The notes: a model not told the origin generated them from the sequence alone. A stretch of DNA of 64,000 nucleotides from Parapedobacter sp037190485 (GCA_037190485.1 JBBCJB010000009.1:127540-191539), one strand, 5' to 3'; numbered from the stretch's first letter, positions 8,095 to 16,935 are shown. Numbers and translations: made by a program.

Positions 8095-9396
8095 ATGCGG
8101 TTTATGAATAAGTTCATTGGTGGAATGTTGAGCACGTTGGTGTGCCTGCTGCTGTCTTCTGCAGGATTTTCGCAGCAGAGCAGTGCCGAGCTCAAGAAGC
8201 AACGGGAGCGGTTGAACCGGGAAATCGAGCAACTGAACCAGAGCCTCAAGACCACGTCGAGCGACAGAAGCCTATCGTTGAAGCAAGTGAACGCGCTGAA
8301 TACGCAATTGCGTTTGCGGGAGCAGAAAATCGGCACCATCAATAGCGAGATCAAGCTCATCAGCAACCAGATCGCATCGCACAACAAGACCATCCAGAAC
8401 CTGCGCGACCAGCTGACCAAATTACGCAAGGATTACGAACGCATGATCCTATTCGCGTTCCGGAACCGGAATGCTTACAATAAGATGATGTTCATCTTTG
8501 CATCGAGCGATTTCAACCAAGCCTTCAAACGGGTGAAATACCTGCAGCAGTTCAACGAATCGCGCAAGGAACGGGCCAAGGAAATCGAAGACACACAGCA
8601 AGCGATCGAACAGAAGGTCGCGCAATTGGAGGCCAGCAAGAAAGAACAGGCAGCTTTGCTCGCCGACCAACAGGCCGAGCGAAAGGTCATCGCGCAAGAA
8701 CAGGGTTCGCAGTCGAAGGTTTTGCAGGCGCTTACCCAGCAAGAAAAGCAATTCAAAAGTGAGCTGCAAAAGAAGCAGCAGGAAGATGAACGTTTGGCAA
8801 GGGCCATACGCACGGCTATCCAGCGGGAAATCGCCGAACAGCGGCGGTTGGAAGAAGAGGCACGCCAGGCCGCGTTGGCGTTGGAGGCCGAACGTACAGG
8901 CAAAACCGTGAAGGAAGTGGAGGCCGAGAAGCCCGTTGTCCGCAAGAGCGACGCCGAAGTGCTGGCCAATACACCGGCAGCGGCCAAGTTATCGGCCGAT
9001 TTCGCAAGCAACCGGGGGCGGTTGCCATGGCCCGTCCAGCAAGGCATCATCACCCAACGATTCGGACGGCACGTCGTGGCGCGCAATGTGCCGGTACAGA
9101 ACGATGGTATCAACATCAGGACGAATCCGAATGCGCCCGTCCAGGCCATTTTCGATGGTACGGTACAAGCGGTCGGGAACATGACCGGCTCCTATTTTAT
9201 CCTGTTAAAGCACGGTAAGTATTTCACCGTATACCAAAATCTGGGCAATCCGTCAGTCAAGCGAGGACAGGAAGTGAAGCGCGGGCAGACATTAGGTACT
9301 GCATTGGCCGATGCGGAAGACGGTGCCGCGGAAGTGCATTTTGAGCTCTGGGAAGGTACGGCCCCCATCAATCCCGAGCCTTGGCTAGCGAAATAA
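8095..9396 (+). CDS. EnvC-like murein hydrolase activator (degenerate M23 domain)
   Basis: The 433-aa protein has a signal peptide (cleavage near GFSQQ), a long coiled coil (about residues 30-260) and a C-terminal LytM/M23 domain (about 305-433). The first metal-binding motif of active M23 peptidases (HxxxD) is replaced by NDGINIRT, and the HxH motif is reduced to VHFELW. That is the pattern of EnvC-type proteins, which activate amidases at the division site instead of cutting peptidoglycan. An alternative start is the ATG at 8104. Its neighbours are envelope genes. Confidence 0.9.
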   Translation: MRFMNKFIGGMLSTLVCLLLSSAGFSQQSSAELKKQRERLNREIEQLNQSLKTTSSDRSLSLKQVNALNTQLRLREQKIGTINSEIKLISNQIASHNKTIQNLRDQLTKLRKDYERMILFAFRNRNAYNKMMFIFASSDFNQAFKRVKYLQQFNESRKERAKEIEDTQQAIEQKVAQLEASKKEQAALLADQQAERKVIAQEQGSQSKVLQALTQQEKQFKSELQKKQQEDERLARAIRTAIQREIAEQRRLEEEARQAALALEAERTGKTVKEVEAEKPVVRKSDAEVLANTPAAAKLSADFASNRGRLPWPVQQGIITQRFGRHVVARNVPVQNDGINIRTNPNAPVQAIFDGTVQAVGNMTGSYFILLKHGKYFTVYQNLGNPSVKRGQEVKRGQTLGTALADAEDGAAEVHFELWEGTAPINPEPWLAK

Positions 9397-9423
9397 ATTT
9401 ATACAGGATAAACATATTATCCG

Positions 9424-9431
9424 TAACTTTG
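9424..9431 (+). promoter_or_regulatory. Candidate -7 box before tatA
   Basis: TAACTTTG matches the -7 consensus and lies 52 bases before the tatA ATG. A TTTA at 9398-9401, 22 bases upstream, is a weak -33 candidate. Confidence 0.5.
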
Positions 9432-9483
9432 TAAAATCCCCTGTCAAGAAATGGGGTTGCATTGGTAATTTAAAACAAGGATT

Positions 9484-9666
9484 ATGTTAGATTCAGTGTT
9501 GTTGTTTCTAGGTGCGCAGGAAATCATTCTGATCGTGTTGGCGCTTCTGTTGCTTTTCGGTGGCCGGAAAATCCCTGAATTGATGCGTGGCATGGGCCGT
9601 GGCATCCGTGAGTTCAAGGAGGGGCAGAAAGAGACACCGAAGGAAGGGTTGGAGGAAAATAAGTAA
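9484..9666 (+). CDS. tatA: Sec-independent protein translocase subunit TatA/E
   Basis: The 60-aa protein has a single N-terminal membrane helix (about residues 4-24), the conserved FGGRKIPELMRGMGRGIREF hinge plus amphipathic helix, and a charged tail. TatA forms the pore that moves folded twin-arginine substrates across the inner membrane. No tatC lies in the window. It has its own -7 box and is followed by a strong terminator, so it looks monocistronic. Confidence 0.93.
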   Translation: MLDSVLLFLGAQEIILIVLALLLLFGGRKIPELMRGMGRGIREFKEGQKETPKEGLEENK

Positions 9667-9688
9667 TAGGCAAGACCTATCATATGTA

Positions 9689-9730
9689 AAACTTTACAGC
9701 GGGCGGAAGCGTTCGGTGTAAAGTTTTTTT
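9689..9730 (+). terminator. Intrinsic terminator after tatA
   Basis: AAACTTTACA (9689-9698) pairs with TGTAAAGTTT (9717-9726), and the right arm runs into seven T residues (9724-9730). This is a classic intrinsic terminator 23 bases past the tatA stop codon. Confidence 0.88.
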
Positions 9731-9866
9731 GCTTTAAGGGGTGTCCTTTGCCAATCGTTTATTGGTAGGCCCGTACAATAAAATCGCCATACGTGCGTTT
9801 TCCTGACATAGTATATTCACTAGCAGCCCCAAAGGCTTTATGGTATAGTACCTACTAACGAAAACG

Positions 9867-11318
9867 ATGAAGTTAACCGTAATTTCGGCAATCGCCGTAA
9901 GTAGTATGTTGTGTGCCCAACCGGCGCTTTCCAAAACTACCCCAATTGACTCGCTGAACGAAAATCCGATTGAATTCGAATATGGCCTGGCTGATAGTAT
10001 CGGCACGCGCCTCGATCTCATCGCCGACAGCATCCATTTCGTGCATTTCGAAGAAGGCATCGAGGTGCCCCCCATTTTCGAGTTCGAACCCGCTACGCTA
10101 GAAGGTCGGTTGGCTTACCTGCAAAAGGTCGTACCGCTTACGTACAATGCCGAAGTACGGTCGTATATCGATGTTTATAGTACGGATCGTTATAAAAGGC
10201 ACCTTTCGCGCATGATGGGATTGGGGTCCTTTTATTTCCCTATTTATGAGCGCATTTTCGAGGAAACAGGTGTTCCTGAAGAAATCAAGTACCTATCCAT
10301 CGTCGAGTCTGCGTTGAATCCACATGCGATTTCGCGGGTTGGCGCCACGGGTTTATGGCAGTTCATGTTTGCCACCGCCAGGATGTATGACCTGTCCATG
10401 GACAGCTACATCGACGAGCGGAAAGATCCCGTTGCAGCGAGTTATGCTGCCGCGGCTTACCTGTTGGACGCGTACAACGAATTCGGGGACTGGCTGTTAG
10501 CCATCGCCTCCTATAATTGCGGGAAGGGTAACGTCATGCGGGCCATCCAGCGATCCGGATTGAGTCAGCCCGATTTTTGGGCAATCAGCCCGTACCTCCC
10601 GCGCGAGACACGAAAATATGTGCCGGCATTCATCGCCATGACCTATATGCTGGGCTACCACAATGAGCACGCCATCATGCCCGAGGCACCTGAGAACTTC
10701 CTGCAGCAAACCGAAACGGTCTGGGTACAGAAGTTCGTTCCGTTCAGCAACGTGGCGCAAGCGCTGGATGTCGATGAAGACGTGATTCGGGCACTCAATC
10801 CGGCCTATAAGCGAGGCATCGTGAACGGTAGTATCGAGTCTCCGAAAAGGCTTACCTTACCTGAGGTACCGGCCGAGTCCTACGCGATGTTGTATGCAGC
10901 GCTAAACTCATCGAAGGATGCGCCGGCGATGACGGTATTTGCTTCCAATACGGACGGCGCAAAGGCCGCGGTGGCTAGTCATGTGGTGCGTAAAGGCGAG
11001 ACGTTGGGTAGTATCGCTGCGCGTCATCGGGTCACCGTGCAGGACTTGCGCGCGTGGAACAACATCAAGAAGCACGTCATCGTGCCCGGTCAGCGACTCA
11101 GGGTATCCGCGTCGGCAGACAACACCACCGCTGCATCAGGTCGTAGCGCACAGCAGGCTTCCGGCTCCTACATCACCTATCGGGTGAAAAAAGGAGATAC
11201 GTTATCAGGCATCGCCCAGCGGCACCGCTTGGCCAGTGTGTCAACCCTGAAATCGGACAACGGTTTGACAAGCAATAGCATCAAGCCGGGGATGGTATTG
11301 AAGATCAAGTCGCTATAG
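9867..11318 (+). CDS. MltD-like lytic transglycosylase with LysM domains
   Basis: The 483-aa secreted protein has a signal peptide (about residues 1-21) and an SLT lysozyme-like domain (about 130-270). The catalytic Glu lies in YLSIVESALNP, followed by GATGLWQFM and IASYNCGKGNV. Two LysM modules near the C-terminus (about 372-416 and 435-483; VVRKGETLGSIAARH and RVKKGDTLSGIAQRH) bind peptidoglycan. It cleaves glycan strands to 1,6-anhydro products in the periplasm. Its stop codon overlaps that of the convergent phosphoribosyltransferase by 6 bases. Confidence 0.93.
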   Translation: MKLTVISAIAVSSMLCAQPALSKTTPIDSLNENPIEFEYGLADSIGTRLDLIADSIHFVHFEEGIEVPPIFEFEPATLEGRLAYLQKVVPLTYNAEVRSYIDVYSTDRYKRHLSRMMGLGSFYFPIYERIFEETGVPEEIKYLSIVESALNPHAISRVGATGLWQFMFATARMYDLSMDSYIDERKDPVAASYAAAAYLLDAYNEFGDWLLAIASYNCGKGNVMRAIQRSGLSQPDFWAISPYLPRETRKYVPAFIAMTYMLGYHNEHAIMPEAPENFLQQTETVWVQKFVPFSNVAQALDVDEDVIRALNPAYKRGIVNGSIESPKRLTLPEVPAESYAMLYAALNSSKDAPAMTVFASNTDGAKAAVASHVVRKGETLGSIAARHRVTVQDLRAWNNIKKHVIVPGQRLRVSASADNTTAASGRSAQQASGSYITYRVKKGDTLSGIAQRHRLASVSTLKSDNGLTSNSIKPGMVLKIKSL

Positions 11319-11825
11319 CAGCCAAGCGGCATCTTCGCCGCCATCGCATTCGTGGAGGTTCACCGTGACGTGTTCCTTGAGGATGGTCGATAGTTTCAAG
11401 CCAGAAAAGTCGCTGAAAATCGGGAATTTATGATGGCTTCTGTCAATCAGCACCACCGTTCTCATTTTCTTTAGCGGCACGTCGAAAAACACGCCCATGC
11501 CGTAGGCCAGCGTTCGCCCGCTATTCAGTACGTCGTCTACCAAGATCACCACTTTGTCCTTGACCTGTGTCACCGGCACGTCCGTCTGCGCATCCAGGGT
11601 ACTGCTGTTCTTGTCCAGTGTTACCCGCACCAAAACAATATCCATCGTTGAAATCCGCTCGAGTACCGCTTTCAGTCGTTGGGCAAAGACATAGCCGCGA
11701 TCGGCGATGCCTACCAGCACCAAAGACTTTTCTTCGAAATTGTCTTCCAGCAATTGATAGGCGATGCGTGTTGTTTTTTGCTGTATTTGCCCCTGATCGA
11801 GGATTAAGACTTTTTTTGCGGACAT
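11313..11825 (-). CDS. PyrR-like phosphoribosyltransferase
   Basis: The 170-aa protein is a type I phosphoribosyltransferase. The PRPP loop is VVILVDDVLNSGRTLAY (about residues 93-109), and the N-terminal SLVLVGIADRGYVFA segment is typical of PyrR or uracil phosphoribosyltransferase-like proteins. It could be a pyrimidine regulator or salvage enzyme, but no pyr genes lie nearby to decide. A palindromic element begins 14 bases upstream of its start and may have altered its promoter. Confidence 0.85.
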   Translation of the reverse strand: MSAKKVLILDQGQIQQKTTRIAYQLLEDNFEEKSLVLVGIADRGYVFAQRLKAVLERISTMDIVLVRVTLDKNSSTLDAQTDVPVTQVKDKVVILVDDVLNSGRTLAYGMGVFFDVPLKKMRTVVLIDRSHHKFPIFSDFSGLKLSTILKEHVTVNLHECDGGEDAAWLL

Positions 11826-11838
11826 AGTGATTTACCAA

Positions 11839-12002
11839 AGAGCTTGTTTAAACTTTATTTTTGATGGCGAAATTGATGCATCTTTTGTTCAATCGAGGCT
11901 CGTTTTTGAGTTCGTAGCTGGTTGCTACGCGCTCAAAAATAGCCGAAGAGTGGGCGAAAGAGGCGCAATTGCAGACCAAAGGATAAAGTTTAAACAAGCT
12001 CT
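11839..12002. mobile_element. 164-bp MITE-like palindromic element
   Basis: The ends AGAGCTTGTTTAAACTTTAT (11839-11858) and its exact reverse complement (11983-12002) are perfect 20-bp terminal inverted repeats. Between them the two halves remain imperfectly complementary. They close on an inner hairpin where TTTTTGAG and CGTAGC (11903-11918) pair with GCTACG and CTCAAAAA (11924-11939) around a 5-base loop. The whole piece is thus one long palindrome without coding capacity. No target-site duplication is obvious. It is best read as a non-autonomous miniature transposable element or an extragenic palindromic repeat. Confidence 0.7.
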
Positions 12003-12139
12003 ATAAAAGCCCTAGCACAAAATAATCGAAAAAAAAAGGCCAAAGCGTCCTGCGCTTACCTGCATCGCCGCATTACAAGCGCCCTCAAATGCAAATTCAT
12101 TGCGGAATAAACAAAACTTTTCCCTAGGTTTGTTCCGCC

Positions 12140-13432
12140 GTGTCGATCAAACAGTATCCATACCAGAACCTGTCGTTGGATGACATGCCCGGCGAGATGT
12201 GGAAGGACATCCCTGGGCTGGAAGGCTATTTCAGCATCTCGAACATGGGGCGCGTGCGCCGATTGGCCCATACGGCCACCACCAAACGCGGCCCCCGCAA
12301 GGTGAAGCCGATGATCATCACGCAGACCATCGTCGCATCGCACAACGCCCACATGGATGACCACAACTTCTACATGCGGTTCGCGGCATCCATGAACAAC
12401 AAGGTGAACAACTTCACGACGGGCCGCCTGGTCTATCACCTGTTCGTGGAGCCGTTTGACATCAACGACCGGGACCTGTTCATCCTCTACAAGGATGAAG
12501 ACCCGCTCAATGTGCATGCAGCCAACCTGTTGTTGGCCAACCAAGCCGACAAGCAGCGGCGCATGGAGGCACGCGGGCGGCGCGGCACGCCATTCTTGGA
12601 CATGACGCCCGAAAAGCGTAAACAGGTGCAGGAAAAGATCCGCAAGATCAAGGCGCAGAACCCGGTGAACCAAATCAGCCAATACGACACCAACGGGCGG
12701 CTCATCCGGACGTTCCACAATGCGGAAGAGGCGGCAAAGGTCATCGGTGTGTCGGGCAGGCACATCGCCCATGCCGCCGTGCGCAAGAAGGTCCTTACCG
12801 CAGCGGGATTCATTTGGCGCAGGGGGTCGGCCTTGCAGGTAGACCTCACGCCCGTCCTGGATGCACCGGGCATCCGGCGCACGCCACTGGCCAAACACGT
12901 GCCGCGCATCGGGCAGTATGACCTGGAGGGCAAGCTCATCCGCACCTTCCCGACCATCCGCGAAGCGAGCGTCGAATTGGGTTACAATTACGGGCGTATA
13001 CAGGAAGCCGTCAAAGGCCGCCAACTCACATACAAAGGCTACATCTGGCGGGAAAGCATCGCGCCGAAAATCGACGTGAGCCACCTACATAAAGCCAAGG
13101 GCTACCGCTATTCGCCACTATCGGCACACGAGCGCAAAGTCACCCAGTATAACCTCGATGGCGTCCGCATCCAGACCTTCCCCAACAAGGCCGAGGCCAC
13201 GCGTGCCACCGGCGTAGACAACAAGAGCATCACCCAAGCCGTGAAAGGCGAGGCCATCACCGCCGGTGGATACCTCTGGAGCGAAGGCACCGCGTTGCGG
13301 CTGGATCTTCGGAAATTTACGAAACTGCCTAATTTCAACCACTCCCGGCTTGACTCCTACCTGCGCCGCAAGCGCGAAGCCAACCTCAAGAAACTGGGTG
13401 GACGGGGGAAAACGCCGAAAAAGACCGGCTAA
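12140..13432 (+). CDS. NUMOD4 / triple NUMOD1 protein with degenerate HNH
   Basis: The 430-aa protein starts with a NUMOD4 motif (MWKDIPGLEGYFSISNMGRV, about residues 19-38). An HNH-like stretch follows, in which the usual NHxDGNxxNN core is replaced by FILYKDEDPLNVHAANL. Three NUMOD1 helix-turn-helix repeats lie near residues 178-225, 258-305 and 330-376, each of the pattern QYD..G..I.TF..EA...G....I..AV......GY.W. The C-terminus is Lys/Arg-rich. NUMOD modules give DNA contact in phage-type homing endonucleases, so this is probably a DNA-binding protein that has lost cleavage (inference). It stands alone just downstream of the palindromic element. Confidence 0.8.
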   Translation: MSIKQYPYQNLSLDDMPGEMWKDIPGLEGYFSISNMGRVRRLAHTATTKRGPRKVKPMIITQTIVASHNAHMDDHNFYMRFAASMNNKVNNFTTGRLVYHLFVEPFDINDRDLFILYKDEDPLNVHAANLLLANQADKQRRMEARGRRGTPFLDMTPEKRKQVQEKIRKIKAQNPVNQISQYDTNGRLIRTFHNAEEAAKVIGVSGRHIAHAAVRKKVLTAAGFIWRRGSALQVDLTPVLDAPGIRRTPLAKHVPRIGQYDLEGKLIRTFPTIREASVELGYNYGRIQEAVKGRQLTYKGYIWRESIAPKIDVSHLHKAKGYRYSPLSAHERKVTQYNLDGVRIQTFPNKAEATRATGVDNKSITQAVKGEAITAGGYLWSEGTALRLDLRKFTKLPNFNHSRLDSYLRRKREANLKKLGGRGKTPKKTG

Positions 13433-13499
13433 CGGTAAATCAGGATAACCTCTCGGTTCTAGCCTCGCAAAGCCCCGGTTATCACTAAAACGAAAAACG

Positions 13500-14393
13500 A
13501 TGAACAGCTACCTTACAATTACCCTGGTTGCAATCACGCACGTTGTCATAGCTCCAGCGTTCGGCCAACATATCGCCGATACGCCGCAAGGTTTCTCATT
13601 CGCATTCATGACCGATGTCCACATCCGTCCCGACCCGGCGGTCGTACACGTATTCAATCGGGTGGTTGATACCATCAACACCCTGGACGTCGATTTCGTG
13701 ATTTCAGGCGGCGACCAGGTTTTTGACGTGATGCGCGGCAACCAAGCAAAAAGCGACAGCCTTTTCTCGCTCTACCAAGCGTTAATCAAGAACATCAAGG
13801 TACCTGTATACCATACCGTCGGCAACCACGAGCTCTTCGGTATCTACCCCGAAAGTCCGGAGGATTCCACCCATGCTGACTATAAGTATGGTATGTTCGA
13901 GCGATATTTCGGCAACACATACTATTCATTTGATCATAAGGGATGGCATTTCATCGTCCTTAACGCACTTGACGTAGTAGACAAAAAATACATCGGCCGT
14001 ATCGGCAAGCAGCAGCTTGCGTGGCTGAAGGCAGACCTGGCAAAGGTATCGCTTGAAACGCCCATTGCCGTTACCGTACATATCCCGTTGGTTTCAGCCT
14101 TTAACCAACTATACCCCAAACCGGGCCAGTCCAGTGATGAACCGGCTATTGCCGATCGGGACGAAGTACTGTCGGCGTTTAAGGATCATCGGCTCAAACT
14201 GGTGTTACAGGGCCACCTGCACTGGTCCGAAGCGCTAACCATCGAAAACCGGACACATTTCATTACCGGCGGATCCGTGGCGGGGCGACCAAGCTGGCGC
14301 GGCACGAACCACGGACCACGGGGTTTCCTGAAATTTGATGTTACGGCGGATGGTCGATGTGCGTGGCAGTTCATTGCCATGGACGAGGAATAA
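13500..14393 (+). CDS. Secreted calcineurin-like metallophosphoesterase
   Basis: The 297-aa protein has a signal peptide (about residues 1-21, ending near FGQH). It carries the complete dinuclear metallophosphoesterase motif set: MTDVHI, SGGDQVFD, VGNHELFG, VTVHIPL and QGHLHW. It probably hydrolyses a phosphomonoester or diester in the periplasm; the substrate cannot be read from sequence. It stands convergent with the TlpA-like gene with a 20-base gap. Confidence 0.9.
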   Translation: MNSYLTITLVAITHVVIAPAFGQHIADTPQGFSFAFMTDVHIRPDPAVVHVFNRVVDTINTLDVDFVISGGDQVFDVMRGNQAKSDSLFSLYQALIKNIKVPVYHTVGNHELFGIYPESPEDSTHADYKYGMFERYFGNTYYSFDHKGWHFIVLNALDVVDKKYIGRIGKQQLAWLKADLAKVSLETPIAVTVHIPLVSAFNQLYPKPGQSSDEPAIADRDEVLSAFKDHRLKLVLQGHLHWSEALTIENRTHFITGGSVAGRPSWRGTNHGPRGFLKFDVTADGRCAWQFIAMDEE

Positions 14394-14413
14394 CATTTAA
14401 GTACATCGCTTGC

Positions 14414-15781
14414 TCACCGCTGCACCCAGCTCGCCGCGGAACCCACCACCGCGCCATCGCAGCCAGCGCTATTGTCGTCAGTACGTCGTGCGTGTTGGGG
14501 CAATGGCAGGGAGAGGTGAACCTTCCGATGACGCACCATACCGGCATTACCCAACACTTCGCTTAATTGTTTATACAAGGCCTCTCCGTGGCTTGGCCGC
14601 ATGGCCTCGGCGGTAACCAACTGGCCCGACCGATCGAATATGGCATAGGTGGGATAGGTGCGCGGCACGTTTTCGGTCTGCAGCAGGTCTACCCATAACG
14701 GTTCCATGGCCGTTTCGTTCTTGCGCAAATGGAAGCCCACGACGGAATGAAGCCTGACAAATTGCTCCCATTGCCGATGATGCTGGTCACGATCCATGGC
14801 GAGGTATAGGAAAACGAGATCGTCCCGGTGTTGGAACCGCGCTTTCAATGCCGGTGTGTGCGCTTTGATTTCCTGTACGCAGGGCCCGCACCACGTCCCC
14901 CAGATATCCAGGTATACCACTTTGCCACGGAATGGTTCCAGAAGCGCTGCCAAGGAAACCAAATCGTCAGCCTGATCCAAAAAGACAATGGCCGGATTCC
15001 GGGTATTGGCCAACAGCGTCTCTTGCCATTCATCGAACGCGGGGTTGCAAACGGTCAAAAAACCGCTCGTGGGGAAGTGTGCGACCAATTCCCGCCGGAT
15101 GGCTGCTGCCGCCAGCAGGTCTTTCTCACCGATGGTCTCCATGAGCCGATAGGCGAGGTAGCGTTCATGCACTCCACGCGGGAAGCATTTCTTGGCCAGC
15201 AAGATGGTCAGAAAGGTTTCCCCGTGTTGCTCGGCGATGGACATCAGGGAGTCCATGGGCAGCCCAAACGGCACCGTCAATGCTTCGGAACCTTTTTCAT
15301 TGTACTGCAGGCTGATTTCCCGCAATTCGTGCAGGACCAGGTGGTGAAGGTACCGATGGGCTATCGGACTGGCGGCCAGTGACGACTCATCGGGAATCGG
15401 GGTAGAACCGGCTACCGTATCGGCGATAACCTTCCAAGCCTCGCCCCGCTTCATCTTGTAAAGGATGCGATCGGAAAGATCGAACAATCCATTGGCGTAA
15501 TGGTATCGTACGGCCATCTTACCAGCAAGGTCATCAACGGCATGCAGCAATGAGTCGCGCTCGTTCCATACGTTCGGCAAAAAGACCTCGAGCAGCGAGT
15601 CTTTGCTCCATGCATGACACCCATCCGCAAACTTGCGGTTGATAAGCAATCTGTCGTCTTGCCAAACGCCATGTTCGATGATCGGCCGCTTCATCAAGAG
15701 GTGGGTCAAATCCGTAGGGGTCTGTCCGTGCATCGTCGCAAAAGAGAGCAGGCACGAAGCAATAATCGCTGTAAGTTTCAT
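14414..15781 (-). CDS. TlpA-like thioredoxin-fold protein
   Basis: The 455-aa protein has a signal peptide (about residues 1-19, ending near HGQ), a long N-terminal region of unknown role (about 20-290) and a TlpA/AhpC-type thioredoxin domain (about 290-410) with the CxxC active site in WGTWCGPC. Such Bacteroidota proteins are periplasmic disulfide reductases. The last 45 or so residues, after YKQLSEVLG, look unlike the family (basic, then Ala/Gly/Ser-rich). They may come from a lost stop codon or frameshift near the 3' end. Confidence 0.85.
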   Translation of the reverse strand: MKLTAIIASCLLSFATMHGQTPTDLTHLLMKRPIIEHGVWQDDRLLINRKFADGCHAWSKDSLLEVFLPNVWNERDSLLHAVDDLAGKMAVRYHYANGLFDLSDRILYKMKRGEAWKVIADTVAGSTPIPDESSLAASPIAHRYLHHLVLHELREISLQYNEKGSEALTVPFGLPMDSLMSIAEQHGETFLTILLAKKCFPRGVHERYLAYRLMETIGEKDLLAAAAIRRELVAHFPTSGFLTVCNPAFDEWQETLLANTRNPAIVFLDQADDLVSLAALLEPFRGKVVYLDIWGTWCGPCVQEIKAHTPALKARFQHRDDLVFLYLAMDRDQHHRQWEQFVRLHSVVGFHLRKNETAMEPLWVDLLQTENVPRTYPTYAIFDRSGQLVTAEAMRPSHGEALYKQLSEVLGNAGMVRHRKVHLSLPLPQHARRTDDNSAGCDGAVVGSAASWVQR

Positions 15782-15955
15782 ACTGGGTGAAAATTAAGTG
15801 CTCAAATGTAACCTGTACTACGGCACTCGGCGACAACATGGGATGAATGGTTGTGAATAAGGGATGAATTCCTTAAGGTAGCAGAAGATAATTTAAATGA
15901 TACGGGGTTTAGGCGTTTTCGGGGAAAATTAAGATGGGGATGGCCGTAAAATAAA

Positions 15956-15995
15956 TTGGGGCTGTCACAAGCATTTACCGTTGCGCCAGCCCCAA
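15956..15995 (-). terminator. Terminator of the 56-aa small gene
   Basis: TTGGGGCTG (15956-15964) pairs with CAGCCCCAA (15987-15995). On the minus strand the hairpin is followed by TTTATTTTA. It lies 20 bases past the stop codon of the small minus-strand gene, as expected for an intrinsic terminator. Confidence 0.7.
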
Positions 15996-16015
15996 GTTGA
16001 ACGTAGGTTTTTTCA

Positions 16016-16186
16016 TCATCCAACGACAGTAGGGTTACGGCTAGCGATTACGCCCGGATGTTTCCTAAGTCCTCTGACCGAAAAACGGGTCGGGATCAAA
16101 GCGGTTTTGCGCCTAGCCGATACGGCTGTCTTCTGGATGGTCGGTTGTTCTTCCTGCGTGCTTTGTGCTAAAACTTCGTTATTCAT
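16016..16186 (-). CDS. Unrecognised 56-aa basic small protein
   Basis: An ATG at 16186 opens a 57-codon frame ending in TGA at 16016. The product starts MNNEVLAQSTQEEQ and ends IASRNPTVVG. Its N-terminal third is polar and acidic; the rest is basic, rich in Arg, Lys, Thr and Val, with SVRGLRKHPGV. There is no Cys, signal peptide or membrane helix. It has a perfect -7 box (TACCTTTG) 52 bases upstream and a hairpin terminator 20 bases downstream, which argues for a real gene. I do not recognise the family. A small DNA/RNA-binding or ribosome-associated role is possible, but nothing here proves it. Confidence 0.6.
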   Translation of the reverse strand: MNNEVLAQSTQEEQPTIQKTAVSARRKTALIPTRFSVRGLRKHPGVIASRNPTVVG

Positions 16187-16237
16187 GTTCTGTTACGATT
16201 TGATTGTATAAAAATTATTGTTCCTTAATTACTGTTG

Positions 16238-16245
16238 CAAAGGTA
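16238..16245 (-). promoter_or_regulatory. -7 box of the small gene
   Basis: CAAAGGTA reads TACCTTTG on the minus strand, an exact -7 match. A TTTG (16261-16264 in complement) lies 15 bases upstream, closer than usual. The surrounding DNA (16187-16427) is AT-rich and holds no other gene I can see. Confidence 0.55.
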
Positions 16246-16427
16246 CGCATTAACGCCATTCAAATTGTATGCTTAGTGTAAAAATTACACAATTAAACAT
16301 CTCGTTTTATATACCTATATAACAGCTAATTAAAAGAAAAAAATGAAATGATAACTAAAGACAAAATTTACTACCTTTATCGCTAGCATTGCAAAAAGGA
16401 TAGCCACTATAGATAACCAGGCACGCT

Positions 16428-16862
16428 ATGGCAAAGACAAAGACAGCCTACACCGGACAGGACGTTGCGGATTTCGTGAACGCATTCGTTGACAATGAAG
16501 AGAAAAAAGCCGACAGCTTTCGCTTGATCGGGCTAATGGGACAGTGGACAGGCTTTGAAGCGAAGATGTGGGGGCCATCCATTATCGGGTTTGGCAGTTA
16601 TCATTACAAATACGCAAGCGGACACGAGGGCGACGCACCCATGCTCGGATTTTCGCCAAGAAAGGCGGCTATTTCGCTTTACGTGTATTCGCCTACCCCG
16701 AAAAGCGAACAATTGCTGCATGGACTAGGCAAGTATAAAATGAGCAAAGCCTGTATCTATGTGAAAAAACTTGCAGACATCGATGTCGAAGTGCTGCAAG
16801 CGCTTTGCAACGAATCCATTGCGTACCTCAACGAGCATCACGAATGCGCCTGCAGGCATTGA
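16428..16862 (+). CDS. DUF1801 domain protein
   Basis: The 144-aa cytosolic protein belongs to the DUF1801 (YdhG-like) group. Visible landmarks are WGPSIIGFGSYHYKY near residue 46 and ISLYVYSP near 84. The family fold resembles the iron-chaperone frataxin, but the molecular role of this member is unknown. It ends with an unusual HECACRH tail that could bind metal. It is preceded by 200 bases of AT-rich DNA and followed by acnB in the same direction. Confidence 0.82.
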   Translation: MAKTKTAYTGQDVADFVNAFVDNEEKKADSFRLIGLMGQWTGFEAKMWGPSIIGFGSYHYKYASGHEGDAPMLGFSPRKAAISLYVYSPTPKSEQLLHGLGKYKMSKACIYVKKLADIDVEVLQALCNESIAYLNEHHECACRH

Positions 16863-16935
16863 CAAGCTCATAAAATCGAATCGCTACGCAATTCCACGGC
16901 GCAAATAGTGAGTACCATATCTTAGATAAATTGCT

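Noticed and set aside
12056..13084. 342-aa open frame antisense to the NUMOD gene
   Set aside because: It has no recognisable domains and a His/Val/Arg-rich composition. The plus-strand frame contains clear NUMOD repeats.
15802..16023. 73-aa minus-strand frame after the small gene
   Set aside because: It runs through the terminator hairpin, has no conserved content and no separate promoter.
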